A stretch of 16,879 nucleotides of DNA, from NCBI GenBank assembly GCA_041485845.1, contig JBGPKH010000131.1:1-16879 (forward strand), given 5' to 3'. The notes beneath the pieces were generated by a model that did no database searches, had not been told where the DNA came from, and saw only the letters and a program-made list of their open reading frames with translations. The stretch comes from OMOG01 sp041485845 (GTDB lineage: Bacteria > Acidobacteriota > Terriglobia > Bryobacterales > Bryobacteraceae). The translations under genes and the position numbers were made by a program. Shown one piece after another: positions 1 to 6,868 of this stretch; the first letter of the stretch is position 1, and each line of letters starts with the position of its first letter.

Positions 1-2
1 CC

Positions 3-104
3 TGCAGAATGCAGGGCCGCAACGCATTGGGGTATCTCACCGAAGCGATCATCCGCTATCGCCGTCATCAGTCTGCGCCCTCCTTGCTCCCTCAACGGCG
101 GTAG
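3..104 (+). pseudogene. IS66-like transposase, C-terminal end only
   Basis: An open frame enters from the window edge and ends at TAG 102-104. The last residues, GRNALGYLTEAIIRYRRHQ followed by SAPSLLP, resemble the conserved C-terminus of IS66-family transposases, which typically ends in an '...YLT...PSLLP' block. Just downstream, at about 111-120, the sequence GTGAACTGTTAC resembles the right terminal repeat of IS66-type elements, which end in ...GCTTAC. Only about 33 residues lie in the window, so I cannot tell whether the transposase is intact upstream. The family call rests on recall of this terminal motif and has moderate confidence. Confidence 0.5.
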
Positions 105-117
105 CCCACGTGAACTG

Positions 118-282
118 TTACAGCAGCAGTATGTGGGTCCAGCCTTCAGTTATGCCGTTTCACGGCATTGGAGCGTTCAGGTGGAACCAGCAATTGGACT
201 CTCCGGTGTGAGCGATCCGTTTGTGCTGCGGATGGGGCTGGGGTATTCGATCGATCACTTTCTACATCGACCGGCAAGATAA
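118..282 (+). pseudogene. C-terminal fragment of an outer-membrane beta-barrel protein
   Basis: Frame 118-282 reads ...YVGPAFSYAVSRHWSVQVEP, then AIGLSGVSDPFVLRMGLGYS and IDHFLHRPAR before TAA 280-282. Alternating hydrophobic and polar residues with Gly and aromatic positions (GPAFSYAV, WSVQVEPAIGL, FVLRMGLGYSI) are typical of the last strands of an outer-membrane beta-barrel. No start codon or N-terminus is present. The frame emerges directly from the presumed IS66 right end at about 120, so the insertion sequence appears to have cut the gene. Given the YHS remnant downstream, it may have been an outer-membrane component of a metal-efflux or resistance locus. That link is inference. Confidence 0.5.
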
Positions 283-317
283 GGCAGCCACGGTCGCAGC
301 GCAACGAAAGGGAGCAA

Positions 318-422
318 ATGATGAACGGGTGGATGGGTGGGGGGATGTGGGTTTGGACGGTGATCGCCGTACTGGTCGTGGTCCTGCTGGTCGTCTTGAT
401 TAACAAGCTGTCCACGAAATAG
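318..422 (+). CDS. Small single-pass membrane peptide (34 aa)
   Basis: A purine-rich GGAG at 311-314 precedes ATG 318 (or ATG 321), giving a 34-residue peptide. It has a Gly/Met/Trp-rich N-terminus (MMNGWMGGGMWVW), one hydrophobic helix (TVIAVLVVVLLVVLI, about residues 14-28) and a short basic tail, NKLSTK. Similar tiny membrane proteins often sit beside copper or heavy-metal genes, and a YHS metal-binding domain follows here within 20 bases. Function is unknown. The start is favoured by the SD-like GGAG and by the peptide beginning right at the motif. The N-terminal codons are extremely G-rich, with four runs of three or more G between 328 and 352. Confidence 0.55.
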   Translation: MMNGWMGGGMWVWTVIAVLVVVLLVVLINKLSTK

Positions 423-720
423 TTCCCGCGTGCGGAATGAGCTACGCGCCGGAGGATGCATTCGGTTCGGCGGAGCTCGACCGCCGGGCCCTTTTTTTCT
501 GTGGCAAGAGCTGTCTGGACAAATTCAGCGCGGCCCAAGAGAAGTACATCGCCGGCGGAACCGCAGCCGGGACTTCGGCAGCCGCCCGGGCCGACATGGA
601 ATACACGTGCCCATCATCGCCTCCGGCCAAGCCGGTGTCCTCGCCGGCTGGTCCCTGGGCAATTTCTCTTTCACGCCACCCGCCCTCCAGGGCGCCTGGT
701 CCAGTGAGCCTCGACGCTGG
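404..720 (+). pseudogene. Start-less YHS metal-binding domain, possible remnant of a copper-type P-ATPase N-terminus
   Basis: From the stop at 401-403 the frame reads ..VPACGMSYAPEDAFGSAE, then RRALFFCGKSCLDKFSAAQE and KY. This is the YHS/TRASH pattern: a Cys in CGM, then FFC-x3-C about 22 residues later, as in the metal-binding domains of CopA-like ATPases. No ATG, GTG or TTG precedes the first Cys in this frame; the only ATG (437) lies inside the CGM motif. Downstream, MEYTCP at about 597-614 matches the start of the heavy-metal-binding motif YTCPMHP, but the sequence then drifts away and no ATPase body follows. I infer a degenerate, truncated gene once co-transcribed with the small membrane peptide. 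Confidence 0.5.
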
Positions 721-736
721 GCCGCACACGGGGAGG

Positions 737-977
737 TTAACTCAGGTCGCGCCAGTCCTGCTCATTCAACTCTACCTTGTGTTTCTTCACCGCGGATTTG
801 ATGCGTTTCCAGGCGGCATCGCGTTCAGCATCGGTCACCCCTTGCACCTGCTTGAAGCGGGCGATCGCGTTGCGCACGTGAGCAGCGTCATGGATGGGTT
901 CTTTGCGCTCCTTGGGGAAAGCGAAGTTCTCGTCGGCGATCTGATCGCGGCTATATAGCTTCAGTGATCTTGGACAT
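737..977 (-). pseudogene. DUF6582-type small protein, frameshifted near the N-terminus
   Basis: On the minus strand ATG 977 opens MSKITEAI and hits TAG. The adjacent frame then continues YSRDQIADENFAFPKERKEP, HVRNAIARFKQVQGVTDAER and ends ..NEQDWRDLS with a stop at 737-739. The body matches a small conserved bacterial family (DUF6582-like: FAFPKxRKEP, HVRNAIARFxQVxGVxDxERDxAWKRI, ending in WREL). One missing base near 958 would fuse the two parts into one protein of about 80 residues. The domain body has no start codon of its own. The family name is from memory. Role unknown. Confidence 0.55.
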
Positions 978-1006
978 GCTTGTCGATAAGCAAACCAATG
1001 GAGGAT

Positions 1007-2167
1007 TTACTCGCGCCACCGCAGGAATGCACCGACTCCACCGATCGATTCGAGTAAAGACCCGTCTTCAATAAACGTCACGGTTGCGCCGGTTTGCTTG
1101 GCTTTCGTCACCAGTAGATCGGGCACGGACGCTTGCCTTGGTTCTTCGCTCTTCGTTCCTCCCTCTGAGTCGGGGATCTCCGGCGCGAGGATGGCTTCCA
1201 CTTCCTCCGGTTGGGGATGGGTCTCCTCGAGCGCGCCGCTAATGAGCAATTCTTCGACCTGTCCGTTGGCCAGGGCTTCAAGCGTCCCTTGCAGCCCTAC
1301 CACAGCCAATCCGCGAGCACGATATTGCTGCATCAGCCGGTCGACCTTTTCCGCGGCAGTTCTGGCTTCCTGCTCTTGTAGCTTCGCGAGAGTGGCGGTC
1401 AACACATCCTGCTCGGAAGCATGAAGATCGAGTTTCATTACCTCCACCATCGAGACCATTTCCTGAGGTAGTTGTTCTTGAAGAAGAGGAATAACAACCT
1501 GATCTCCGGCAAGGATGATGTGACTTACTTTGTCTTCAAGGACGATCTGAGCCAAGCGCTCGACGACTTCTTTGGCGTGCTCCTGGTGCGCGTTCCCCAC
1601 CCGGCGCTGGTAGCGGGACTGCGACCATCCACCCACCTTGACCCGATGAACCTTCTTGCCTTTCACCTCCTCCGCATCGATGACTTGGCCAAGCCCGAAG
1701 ACGAAGATGCGTGCCGTGTTCGTATCCGTAAGCACCGCGGCGTATCGTGGGTATTGTTCATCGAGATGGGCGAGATGATACAGATGAGGTTGGCTGTAGG
1801 CGTAGACTCGGTTATCGCTGACAGGGGTCGTTAACTGGATTGCCTCGAAGAATTCTTCCGCTCCCCAACACGCGAATATAGCGACCCCGTTTGCCGTGGG
1901 ATCGATTTTGTCGGTGGCATAGGAGACAATTCGCTCTACGTCTTGATCGAAACTGTGCCGTTCCGGGGAACTCGGCGCCCAGGTCCTCGCGAGAGCTTTG
2001 AATTCGCGATGAAGATAAGGCACCGCGTCGGGTGTGCGTCCGTGCTGATCCGGCTGAGTGTTCAGGTAGACGCTCAACACCGGAAACGTGGTGGGCTCGA
2101 AAGCCATCAGCCGCGCGAGAGGCTCATCCATAGTGGTCGCAAGTGGCTCTGTGATCGTCGAGGACAT
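1007..2167 (-). CDS. Bacterial eRF1/Vms1-like (baeRF-type) protein
   Basis: About 386 residues from ATG 2167. A shorter start at ATG 2131 and a GTG at 2197 are also open, and none has a clear ribosome binding site. The N-terminal domain carries FPVLSVYLNTQPD, the middle domain KVGGWSQSRYQRRV followed by a helix with EHAKEVVERLAQIV, and the C-terminal domain ends with a probable L7Ae-like fold (residues VPDLLVTKAKQTG...GGVGAFLRW). This architecture and the GG-x-SQ-x-RYQRR motif fit the bacterial archaeo-eukaryotic release-factor-like families (baeRF; related to Vms1/eRF1, sometimes annotated 'host attachment protein'). In eRF1 and Vms1 the loop is GGQ or GxxQ; here the third position is Trp. 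A role at the ribosome is inferred from the fold family. No close neighbour shares its function. Confidence 0.75.
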   Translation of the reverse strand: MSSTITEPLATTMDEPLARLMAFEPTTFPVLSVYLNTQPDQHGRTPDAVPYLHREFKALARTWAPSSPERHSFDQDVERIVSYATDKIDPTANGVAIFACWGAEEFFEAIQLTTPVSDNRVYAYSQPHLYHLAHLDEQYPRYAAVLTDTNTARIFVFGLGQVIDAEEVKGKKVHRVKVGGWSQSRYQRRVGNAHQEHAKEVVERLAQIVLEDKVSHIILAGDQVVIPLLQEQLPQEMVSMVEVMKLDLHASEQDVLTATLAKLQEQEARTAAEKVDRLMQQYRARGLAVVGLQGTLEALANGQVEELLISGALEETHPQPEEVEAILAPEIPDSEGGTKSEEPRQASVPDLLVTKAKQTGATVTFIEDGSLLESIGGVGAFLRWRE

Positions 2168-2361
2168 GACAGAGCATGAGCACGCACCGGGCCACACAGA
2201 TGAGGATGGGGTTCTCGGACGATACCGGGATCAGCCGCGCCGCCGCGATCAAGTGCTTCCAGATTCCCTCGCGCAGGACGCGCGAAGCGAGTCAGTCGCT
2301 CTACCACCCCTCTCCCGCTATAAATGGAGTGCAGCTATATAATTGTTCGTTTTCTCCAAGT

Positions 2362-2603
2362 TCAGCCGATCTCGTCCATGGCGAAGGAGACTGGCTCGGG
2401 GATCGCGATGGCCGCCGTCTTCCATGGCATTCTATCGCCGATGCAGACGAGCAGCGAAAACGGCACGACGAACTTCAGCGAAGCCGCCATCCACAGCCAA
2501 TAACGGGTGTGCGCCTGATTTCTGCACAGCGCCAGGGCCATCAGCGCGGCAGCCGCGGCAAAGGCAGTCGATTGCCGAGGTGATTGGCCAACTCTGCGAT
2601 CAT
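2362..2603 (-). pseudogene. BlaR1/MecR1-type M56 sensor, N-terminal stub with one-base deletion
   Basis: ATG 2603 overlaps the upstream repressor stop as ATGA. The first frame reads MIAELANHLGNRLPLPRLPR and stops. Adding one T to restore a Trp codon gives NHLWQSTAFAAAAALMALAL, then RNQAHTRYWLWMAASLKFVV and PFSLLVCIG. That is the classic N-terminus of M56-family BlaR1-like proteins: NHLWQST, two membrane helices and R-x-x-x-RYxLW. The second frame ends with TGA at 2362-2364 after SFAMDEIG. No zinc motif (HExxH), sensor domain or later helices follow, so only about 80 of several hundred residues remain. Clearly non-functional as it stands. Confidence 0.8.
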
Positions 2604-3079
2604 CGGCTCTCTCCTTTCTCCTCCTGTTTCGAAAGCTCCTCCAACGTTTTCTCCGCCTCGCGAACATCCTCGAGAGTGAGCTTGCCCGATTCGATCAGGT
2701 GCGCCATCACCGGCCTGCTCCGTCCGCCGAACAGGCCCAGCAGTTCGTCGATGAGCCGCCGCTGCGCCGCGTGCCGCGAAACCACCGCTTCGAAGATGTG
2801 CGCGTTGCCGATCTTCTTCACCCGACGCAAGGCCCTTTTGGCCTCCATACGATAAACCGTGGTCTGCACCGTCGTGTAGGCCGGCCGGTCGCGCGCCGTG
2901 AACGCTTCCTGGATCTCGCGAATGGAGAGCGCGCCGCGAACCCACAGCCCCTCCATGATCTTCAGCTCGAGCTTGCTCAGTTTAGGCAGGGTGATTTCTT
3001 TTTCTACTACTAATGTTTGTAAATCTACTACGTACGCTCGTGAAATGCAAGAGAGCCTGGCGAGCGTTCGGGCTACCAT
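2600..3079 (-). CDS. BlaI/MecI-family transcriptional repressor
   Basis: A winged-helix repressor: LPKLSKLELKIMEGLWVRG, LSIREIQEAFTARDRPAYTT, VQTTVYRMEAKRALRRVKKI and GNAHIFEAVVSRHAAQRRLI. The end, about FGGRSRPVMAHLIESGKLTL, fits the C-terminal dimerisation region. BlaI proteins repress the operon of their partner BlaR1 until its protease domain cleaves them; here the partner is destroyed. The start is doubtful. Homologs usually begin just before EKEITLPKLS (about 3004-3007), but that codon is GTA and the nearest in-frame ATG is 3079. Using it adds about 24 atypical residues encoded by AT-rich, operator-like DNA. The stop overlaps the BlaR1 start (ATGA), indicating translational coupling. 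Confidence 0.8.
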   Translation of the reverse strand: MVARTLARLSCISRAYVVDLQTLVVEKEITLPKLSKLELKIMEGLWVRGALSIREIQEAFTARDRPAYTTVQTTVYRMEAKRALRRVKKIGNAHIFEAVVSRHAAQRRLIDELLGLFGGRSRPVMAHLIESGKLTLEDVREAEKTLEELSKQEEKGESR

Positions 3080-3085
3080 AGACAC
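3000..3085. promoter_or_regulatory. Divergent control region between blaI and the DJ-1-like gene
   Basis: An AT-rich stretch in an otherwise GC-rich window. On the minus strand TAGTAG occurs twice about 20 bases apart, flanking TTTACAAAC. BlaI-family operators contain TACA/TGTA dyads, so this is a candidate autoregulatory site, but I cannot draw a clean palindrome. On the plus strand TACCAT at 3074-3079 is a possible -10 for the DJ-1-like gene, just 6 bases before its ATG. Weak support. Confidence 0.3.
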
Positions 3086-3619
3086 ATGGATCTTTCCGGA
3101 AAGAAAATCGCGATTCTCGTGGACAGCCTGTATCAGGAAATGGAAGTCTGGTACCCGCTGTTCCGTCTCCAGGAGGCCGGAGCCACGGTGGTCACGGTCG
3201 GCGCCAAAGCCGGCGAAACCTACACCAGCAAACTGGGATACCCGGTCAAATGCCAGCTCTCCTACGACGAAGCCAGGGCCGCCGATTTCGACGGTGTGGT
3301 GGTCCCCGGCGGCTATGCGCCCGACCACATCCGCCGCCATCCCAAGGCCACCCAGTTCGTGCACGATATCGACCAGCAGGGCAAGCTCGTGGCCGCCATT
3401 TGCCATGGCCCTTGGGTCTTATGCTCCGCGGGAGGCATGCTCAAGGGCCGCAAAGCCACCAGCTTCTTCGCCATCCAGGACGACGTGGTGAACGCCGGCG
3501 CGCATTGGGTGGACGCCGAAGTGGTGGTGGACAACAATCTCGTCACCAGCCGCAAACCGGAAGACCTGCCCGCGTTCTGCAAAGCTTCGATCCAGGTCCT
3601 CGCCGGCGTTCTGGTGTAG
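3086..3619 (+). CDS. DJ-1/PfpI-family class I glutamine-amidotransferase-like protein
   Basis: 177 residues, a complete single-domain member of the family (usual length 170-190). The N-terminal strand KKIAILVDSLYQEMEVWYPL includes the conserved acidic residue Glu18. DFDGVVVPGGYAPD forms the central strand. The nucleophile elbow AAICHGPWVL contains Cys106 and the adjacent His107. VNAGAHWVDAEVVVDNNLVT and SRKPEDLPAF form the C-terminal part. These features match the type-1 GATase-like proteins related to PfpI protease, YhbO/YajL deglycases and stress proteins. The exact reaction cannot be fixed from sequence alone. It is transcribed divergently from blaI with only 6 bases between the two candidate starts, so both probably share a control region. 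Confidence 0.88.
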   Translation: MDLSGKKIAILVDSLYQEMEVWYPLFRLQEAGATVVTVGAKAGETYTSKLGYPVKCQLSYDEARAADFDGVVVPGGYAPDHIRRHPKATQFVHDIDQQGKLVAAICHGPWVLCSAGGMLKGRKATSFFAIQDDVVNAGAHWVDAEVVVDNNLVTSRKPEDLPAFCKASIQVLAGVLV

Positions 3620-3700
3620 GCGATTCCGGTAGCGCCGGCGCCGGTATTTGCCGCCAGCCACGACCGCCCCGGCCACGACGGGAAAATACCAAATGGATTG

Positions 3701-3725
3701 CCCTACCCCGCCCTACCCCCTACCC
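3701..3725 (-). other. G-quadruplex-capable C/G-rich tract upstream of the HlyD-type gene
   Basis: The plus strand repeats CCCTACCC units; read on the minus strand there are five G-runs of three to five bases (GGG, GGGGG, GGG, GGGG, GGG) joined by one- or two-base loops. This satisfies the usual intramolecular G4 pattern, which is not expected by chance at this density. It lies 48 bases before the HlyD-type start, so it could sit in the promoter or 5' leader. The effect is unknown. Confidence 0.55.
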
Positions 3726-3772
3726 AAGACGGCTATCAAGAGGTTAAACTATGATTTTGAGATAGAGTGCAT

Positions 3773-5134
3773 ATGTCCGCATTAGCCAACCTGACAGCGC
3801 CGGAGGGCGACGGGCCCATCCTCGCGGCTCCACCACCCGAGCCGAAGACCGCGGGGCCTTATCCAAGCGTTCGAGCGCCCGAGCCATCGGGCAGGCGCAG
3901 GTGGCTGGTCTTCCTGCTCCTCGTAACGGTCGCCGCCGGCTCATACCTGCTGCGTCCGCGGCGGGAGGCCAGGACTGCCGCCGTGCTGATCCGCACCGCC
4001 AAGGCCTTTCGCGGCGCTCTGCTGAGCACTGTCCGGCTCAACGGGTCCGTCGAGGCCCGCCATTTCGTCAACATACTGGCGCCTGTAGTCCAAGCCCCGG
4101 ACTCCGGACGCGGCATGGTCCTGACGTATCTCTCTCCGGGGGGTTCCGTGGTCCAGGAGGGACAGATGGTGGCGCAAATCGATGCCCAGTCGGTGCGCGA
4201 CCATCTCGACGACGTCGACGCCAACGTGGCCCAGTTGGATCTCGAAATGAGCCGGCTCAAGGCCCAGCAGGACGCGGAAACCGAGGCTATCGCTCAGCGC
4301 GTGCGCGTGGCCAAGGGCAATCTCGAAAAAGCGCAGCAGGACGTTCGCGCCGCCCCGGCGAAAAACCGCATCGATCAGGAGATCCTGAAGCTCCTGGTCG
4401 AAGAAATGCAGGCATGGTACGACGAAGCCAGGCGGCAGATCCCGTTGACCGTCGAACGCCAGGAAGCGGCCACCGCCATTCAGCAGATTAACCGGGAGTA
4501 TCAGGTGCGGCACCGCAATCGGCACCGCGCCGACGTGGACAGTTTCAGTATCCGGGCGGCCATGGCCGGGCTGGTGGTCATCAAGCCGATCTATCGCAAC
4601 GGCGAACAGGGTCAAACGAAGGCGGGCGACGAGGTTTCCCCGGGCCAATTGATCGTGCGGGTAGTCGACCTTTCGGAAATGGAGCTGCAGACCAACATTA
4701 ACCAGACGGAAAGCGAGCTCGTGCGCATCGGGCAGAGTGCCACCGTCCGTTTCGATGCCTATCCCGATCTGGTGCTGAAGGGCAGGGTGACCGCGGTGGG
4801 AAACTTCGCGGCTGGCGGGCGTCGCGTCAACTTTTTCATCCGCAGAATCCCGGTCCGCATCGCCATCGAAGGAACCGATCCGCGCGTCATCCCCGATTCC
4901 AGCGCCAGCGCCGACGTGGTCGTCGGCCAGCAAAGCGATGGTGTGATCGTGCCGCGGGAAGCGATTGTGGAAGAGGACGGCAAGCCCGTGGTCTACGTCA
5001 AGCGCGACGGCGCCTTCGCCGCGCGCGGCGTCGAGATCGGTGGTTACAGCAACACTGGGGCCGCCGTAATCTCCGGCCTGGAAGCCGGCGAGGAAGTCGC
5101 GCTCGAGCGGCCCGCTTCTGAGCGGCCTTACTGA
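3773..5134 (+). CDS. HlyD/AcrA-type membrane-fusion (periplasmic adaptor) protein
   Basis: 453 residues from ATG 3773, with GAGATAGAG just upstream; a GTG two codons earlier is possible. A cytoplasmic Pro-rich leader is followed by one membrane helix (about residues 44-60, WLVFLLLVTVAAGSYLL). Then comes a lipoyl-like half (VRLNGSVEARHFVNILAPVV, SPGGSVVQEGQMVAQID), a long alpha-hairpin of about 120 residues (LDDVDANVAQLDLEMSRLKA to ..QINREYQVRHR), the second lipoyl half, and beta-barrel and membrane-proximal domains ending GLEAGEEVAL. Such adaptors link an inner-membrane ABC or RND pump to an outer-membrane channel. No pump or channel gene is adjacent, so its partner must be elsewhere. The 3' end overlaps the convergent rhamnulokinase gene by 7 bases. 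Confidence 0.88.
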   Translation: MSALANLTAPEGDGPILAAPPPEPKTAGPYPSVRAPEPSGRRRWLVFLLLVTVAAGSYLLRPRREARTAAVLIRTAKAFRGALLSTVRLNGSVEARHFVNILAPVVQAPDSGRGMVLTYLSPGGSVVQEGQMVAQIDAQSVRDHLDDVDANVAQLDLEMSRLKAQQDAETEAIAQRVRVAKGNLEKAQQDVRAAPAKNRIDQEILKLLVEEMQAWYDEARRQIPLTVERQEAATAIQQINREYQVRHRNRHRADVDSFSIRAAMAGLVVIKPIYRNGEQGQTKAGDEVSPGQLIVRVVDLSEMELQTNINQTESELVRIGQSATVRFDAYPDLVLKGRVTAVGNFAAGGRRVNFFIRRIPVRIAIEGTDPRVIPDSSASADVVVGQQSDGVIVPREAIVEEDGKPVVYVKRDGAFAARGVEIGGYSNTGAAVISGLEAGEEVALERPASERPY

Positions 5135-6588
5135 TCCCACGTCTCCACAGGCTCGAACGTCACCGGCGCGAACGACCGCCGCACGACGGCGCGCAGGTCC
5201 TCCAGCCCTCCGAGTTCCCCGGCGCCGATCGCCTGCACCAGGATGTTGCCGATGGCCGTCGCCTCGCTCGGGCCCGCGATCACCACGCGCCCGGTGCAGT
5301 CCGCCGCCATCTGATTCAGCACCGCGTTGCGCGAGCCGCCCCCCACGATGTGGATCGCCTCGATCTTCCGATTCGCGAGCTTCTCCAGCCTCTCCAGCAC
5401 CTGCCGATATCGCAAGGCGAGGCTCTCCAGGATGGTCCGCGCATACTCCGCGTGCGTCGCCGGCGGCTCCTGGCCCGTCTGGCGGCAATGCTCGGCAATC
5501 TTGCGGGGCATCTCGCCGGGCTCGAGAAACGCGTCCGGATCGATCACCGCCGCGAACGGTCGGGCCTCCGCCGCCATCCGCGTAAGTTGCCCGTAGCTGT
5601 ATTCGGCGCCTTCCAGGCTCCACGCGCGGCGGCACTCCTGCAAGAGCCACAGCCCCGCAATGTTTTTCAGCAGCCGGATCTTCCGTCCCACACCGACCTC
5701 GTTGGTGACCCCCAGGGCCAGCGACTGCGCGTCGATCACCGGCCGATCGATCTCCAGGCCCATCAGCGACCACGTACCCGAGCTGATGTAGCACCAGTTG
5801 TCGCCGCCTTGCGCCGGAACCGCCGCAACCGCCGATGCGGTATCGTGCCCCGCCGTCGCGTAGACCGGCCAGTGAGGCGCCGCGGTCATGTTTCCCAGAA
5901 ATGTCCCGGGCGGCACGATTGGGCACAAAATCCCGCCAGGAAGATCGAGGCGCGTCAACAGCTCCGTGGCCCACGTCATGGTCACCGGATTGAAAAACTG
6001 CGTGGTGCTGGCGATGGTTGCTTCCGACCGCGCCGCGCCCGTCAGCCAGTAATTGAACAGGTCGGGCATGTTGAGCAGTTGCCGCGCGGCGGCGAGTCCG
6101 TCCCCGCCCGCCGGCAGCCCGCCCCCTTTCGACAACCGCGCCGCCCCAAGCCCGCCCTCGCCCGCCAACCGCGCGGCGTACAACTGGTAGAGCGTGTTGA
6201 ACTGCATGAACTGGATGCCGGTGTAGCCGAACACCTCGCCGCGCGGTACCCGCTCGAAGACTTTTTCCATCACCCCGTTGGTGCGGGCATCGCGGTAGTG
6301 GCGCGGTTTCTCGACCAGCGCGCCGTCCGCGCCGAGCAGCCCGTAATCCACGCCCCAGGTGTCGATCCCGACTCCGTCGAACGACAGCTTCCGCTCCGCC
6401 GCCAGGCCGATACCGCGCTCGATCTCGCGCCACAAGCCCTCCGTGTCCCAATACAGCGCGTCACCCTCGCGCACCGGTGTATTGGGAAAGCGGTGTATTT
6501 CGTCGACCGCCAGTTGTCCATCGGAAAGCCTGCCGGCCATGGCGCGGCCGCTCTCGGCGCCCAGGTCGAATGCCAGATACTGACCCAT
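5128..6588 (-). CDS. rhaB: Rhamnulokinase (FGGY carbohydrate kinase)
   Basis: 486 residues, close to the usual length of about 489. It phosphorylates L-rhamnulose to L-rhamnulose-1-phosphate in cytoplasmic rhamnose catabolism. Visible motifs: N-terminal phosphate loop LAFDLGAESGRA, GIDTWGVDYGLL, substrate-pocket region FNTLYQLYAA, catalytic-Asp block ATAGHDTASAVAAVP, SSGTWSLMG and the adenosine motif HIVGGGSRNAVLNQMAAD. A Gly/Ala-rich insertion (about residues 143-166, GEGGLGAARLSKGGGLPAGG) sits before LLNMPDLFNYWL. No rhamnose isomerase, aldolase or regulator lies beside it. TATCAT (6596-6601 on the minus strand) ends 7 bases before ATG, so transcription may start at or near the start codon; no SD is seen. 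Confidence 0.93.
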   Translation of the reverse strand: MGQYLAFDLGAESGRAMAGRLSDGQLAVDEIHRFPNTPVREGDALYWDTEGLWREIERGIGLAAERKLSFDGVGIDTWGVDYGLLGADGALVEKPRHYRDARTNGVMEKVFERVPRGEVFGYTGIQFMQFNTLYQLYAARLAGEGGLGAARLSKGGGLPAGGDGLAAARQLLNMPDLFNYWLTGAARSEATIASTTQFFNPVTMTWATELLTRLDLPGGILCPIVPPGTFLGNMTAAPHWPVYATAGHDTASAVAAVPAQGGDNWCYISSGTWSLMGLEIDRPVIDAQSLALGVTNEVGVGRKIRLLKNIAGLWLLQECRRAWSLEGAEYSYGQLTRMAAEARPFAAVIDPDAFLEPGEMPRKIAEHCRQTGQEPPATHAEYARTILESLALRYRQVLERLEKLANRKIEAIHIVGGGSRNAVLNQMAADCTGRVVIAGPSEATAIGNILVQAIGAGELGGLEDLRAVVRRSFAPVTFEPVETWDQ

Positions 6589-6673
6589 GAAAGTTATGAT
6601 ACGGGCTACCGGGCCAAAGTGGGGCGGACGCCCTCCGCACGCGCCCCCCTGGTCGCGCGCTTGTCAGTCGCTG

Positions 6674-6868
6674 CTACAGGCACGACATACGGATGCCGAC
6701 GCGCTTGCGCAGAAAGTGAGTGCGCCGTTCCGGCGGCAGGGCGAGCAGGGCCCGGATCTGGTCGCGTACCGCCAGCTCACTCTCTTTTCTTAGCGCTTCC
6801 AGCTTCGCCTTTCTGGTTACGAGTGGCTTCTTCAAGCGTCTTCTCCAGTAGTCCGAGGACCGCCACAT
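6674..6868 (-). CDS. Small basic ORF behind the nucleotidyltransferase (start uncertain)
   Basis: This frame overlaps the end of the nucleotidyltransferase gene and stops at 6674-6676. Its distal half reads [20 protein letters not shown] and [18 protein letters not shown]. The block [14 protein letters not shown] near a C-terminus is one I associate with small proteins encoded beside nucleotidyltransferase-type antitoxins, so a partner role is plausible. The only in-frame ATG (6868) lies deep inside the upstream gene and its first codons look like out-of-frame shadow. A real start may have been lost or may use a rare codon near 6785. Low confidence as a functional gene. Confidence 0.35.
   Translation of the reverse strand: MWRSSDYWRRRLKKPLVTRKAKLEALRKESELAVRDQIRALLALPPERRTHFLRKRVGIRMSCL

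Noticed and set aside
2275..2345. Possible tRNA-like or terminator fold upstream of the eRF1-like gene
   Set aside because: A short GAAGCGAG/GCTC-type pairing exists but there is no T-loop, anticodon arm or T-run. I see only AT-rich sequence at 2320-2350.
2168..2361. Search for a gene between the eRF1-like gene and the BlaR1 stub
   Set aside because: No frame shows a recognisable domain; some frames are open by chance.
3941..6451. Open frame of 836 codons on the minus strand across the HlyD-type and rhamnulokinase genes
   Set aside because: Arg/Gly-rich low-complexity text, frame-shadow of high-GC coding DNA; both real genes have conserved motifs in other frames.
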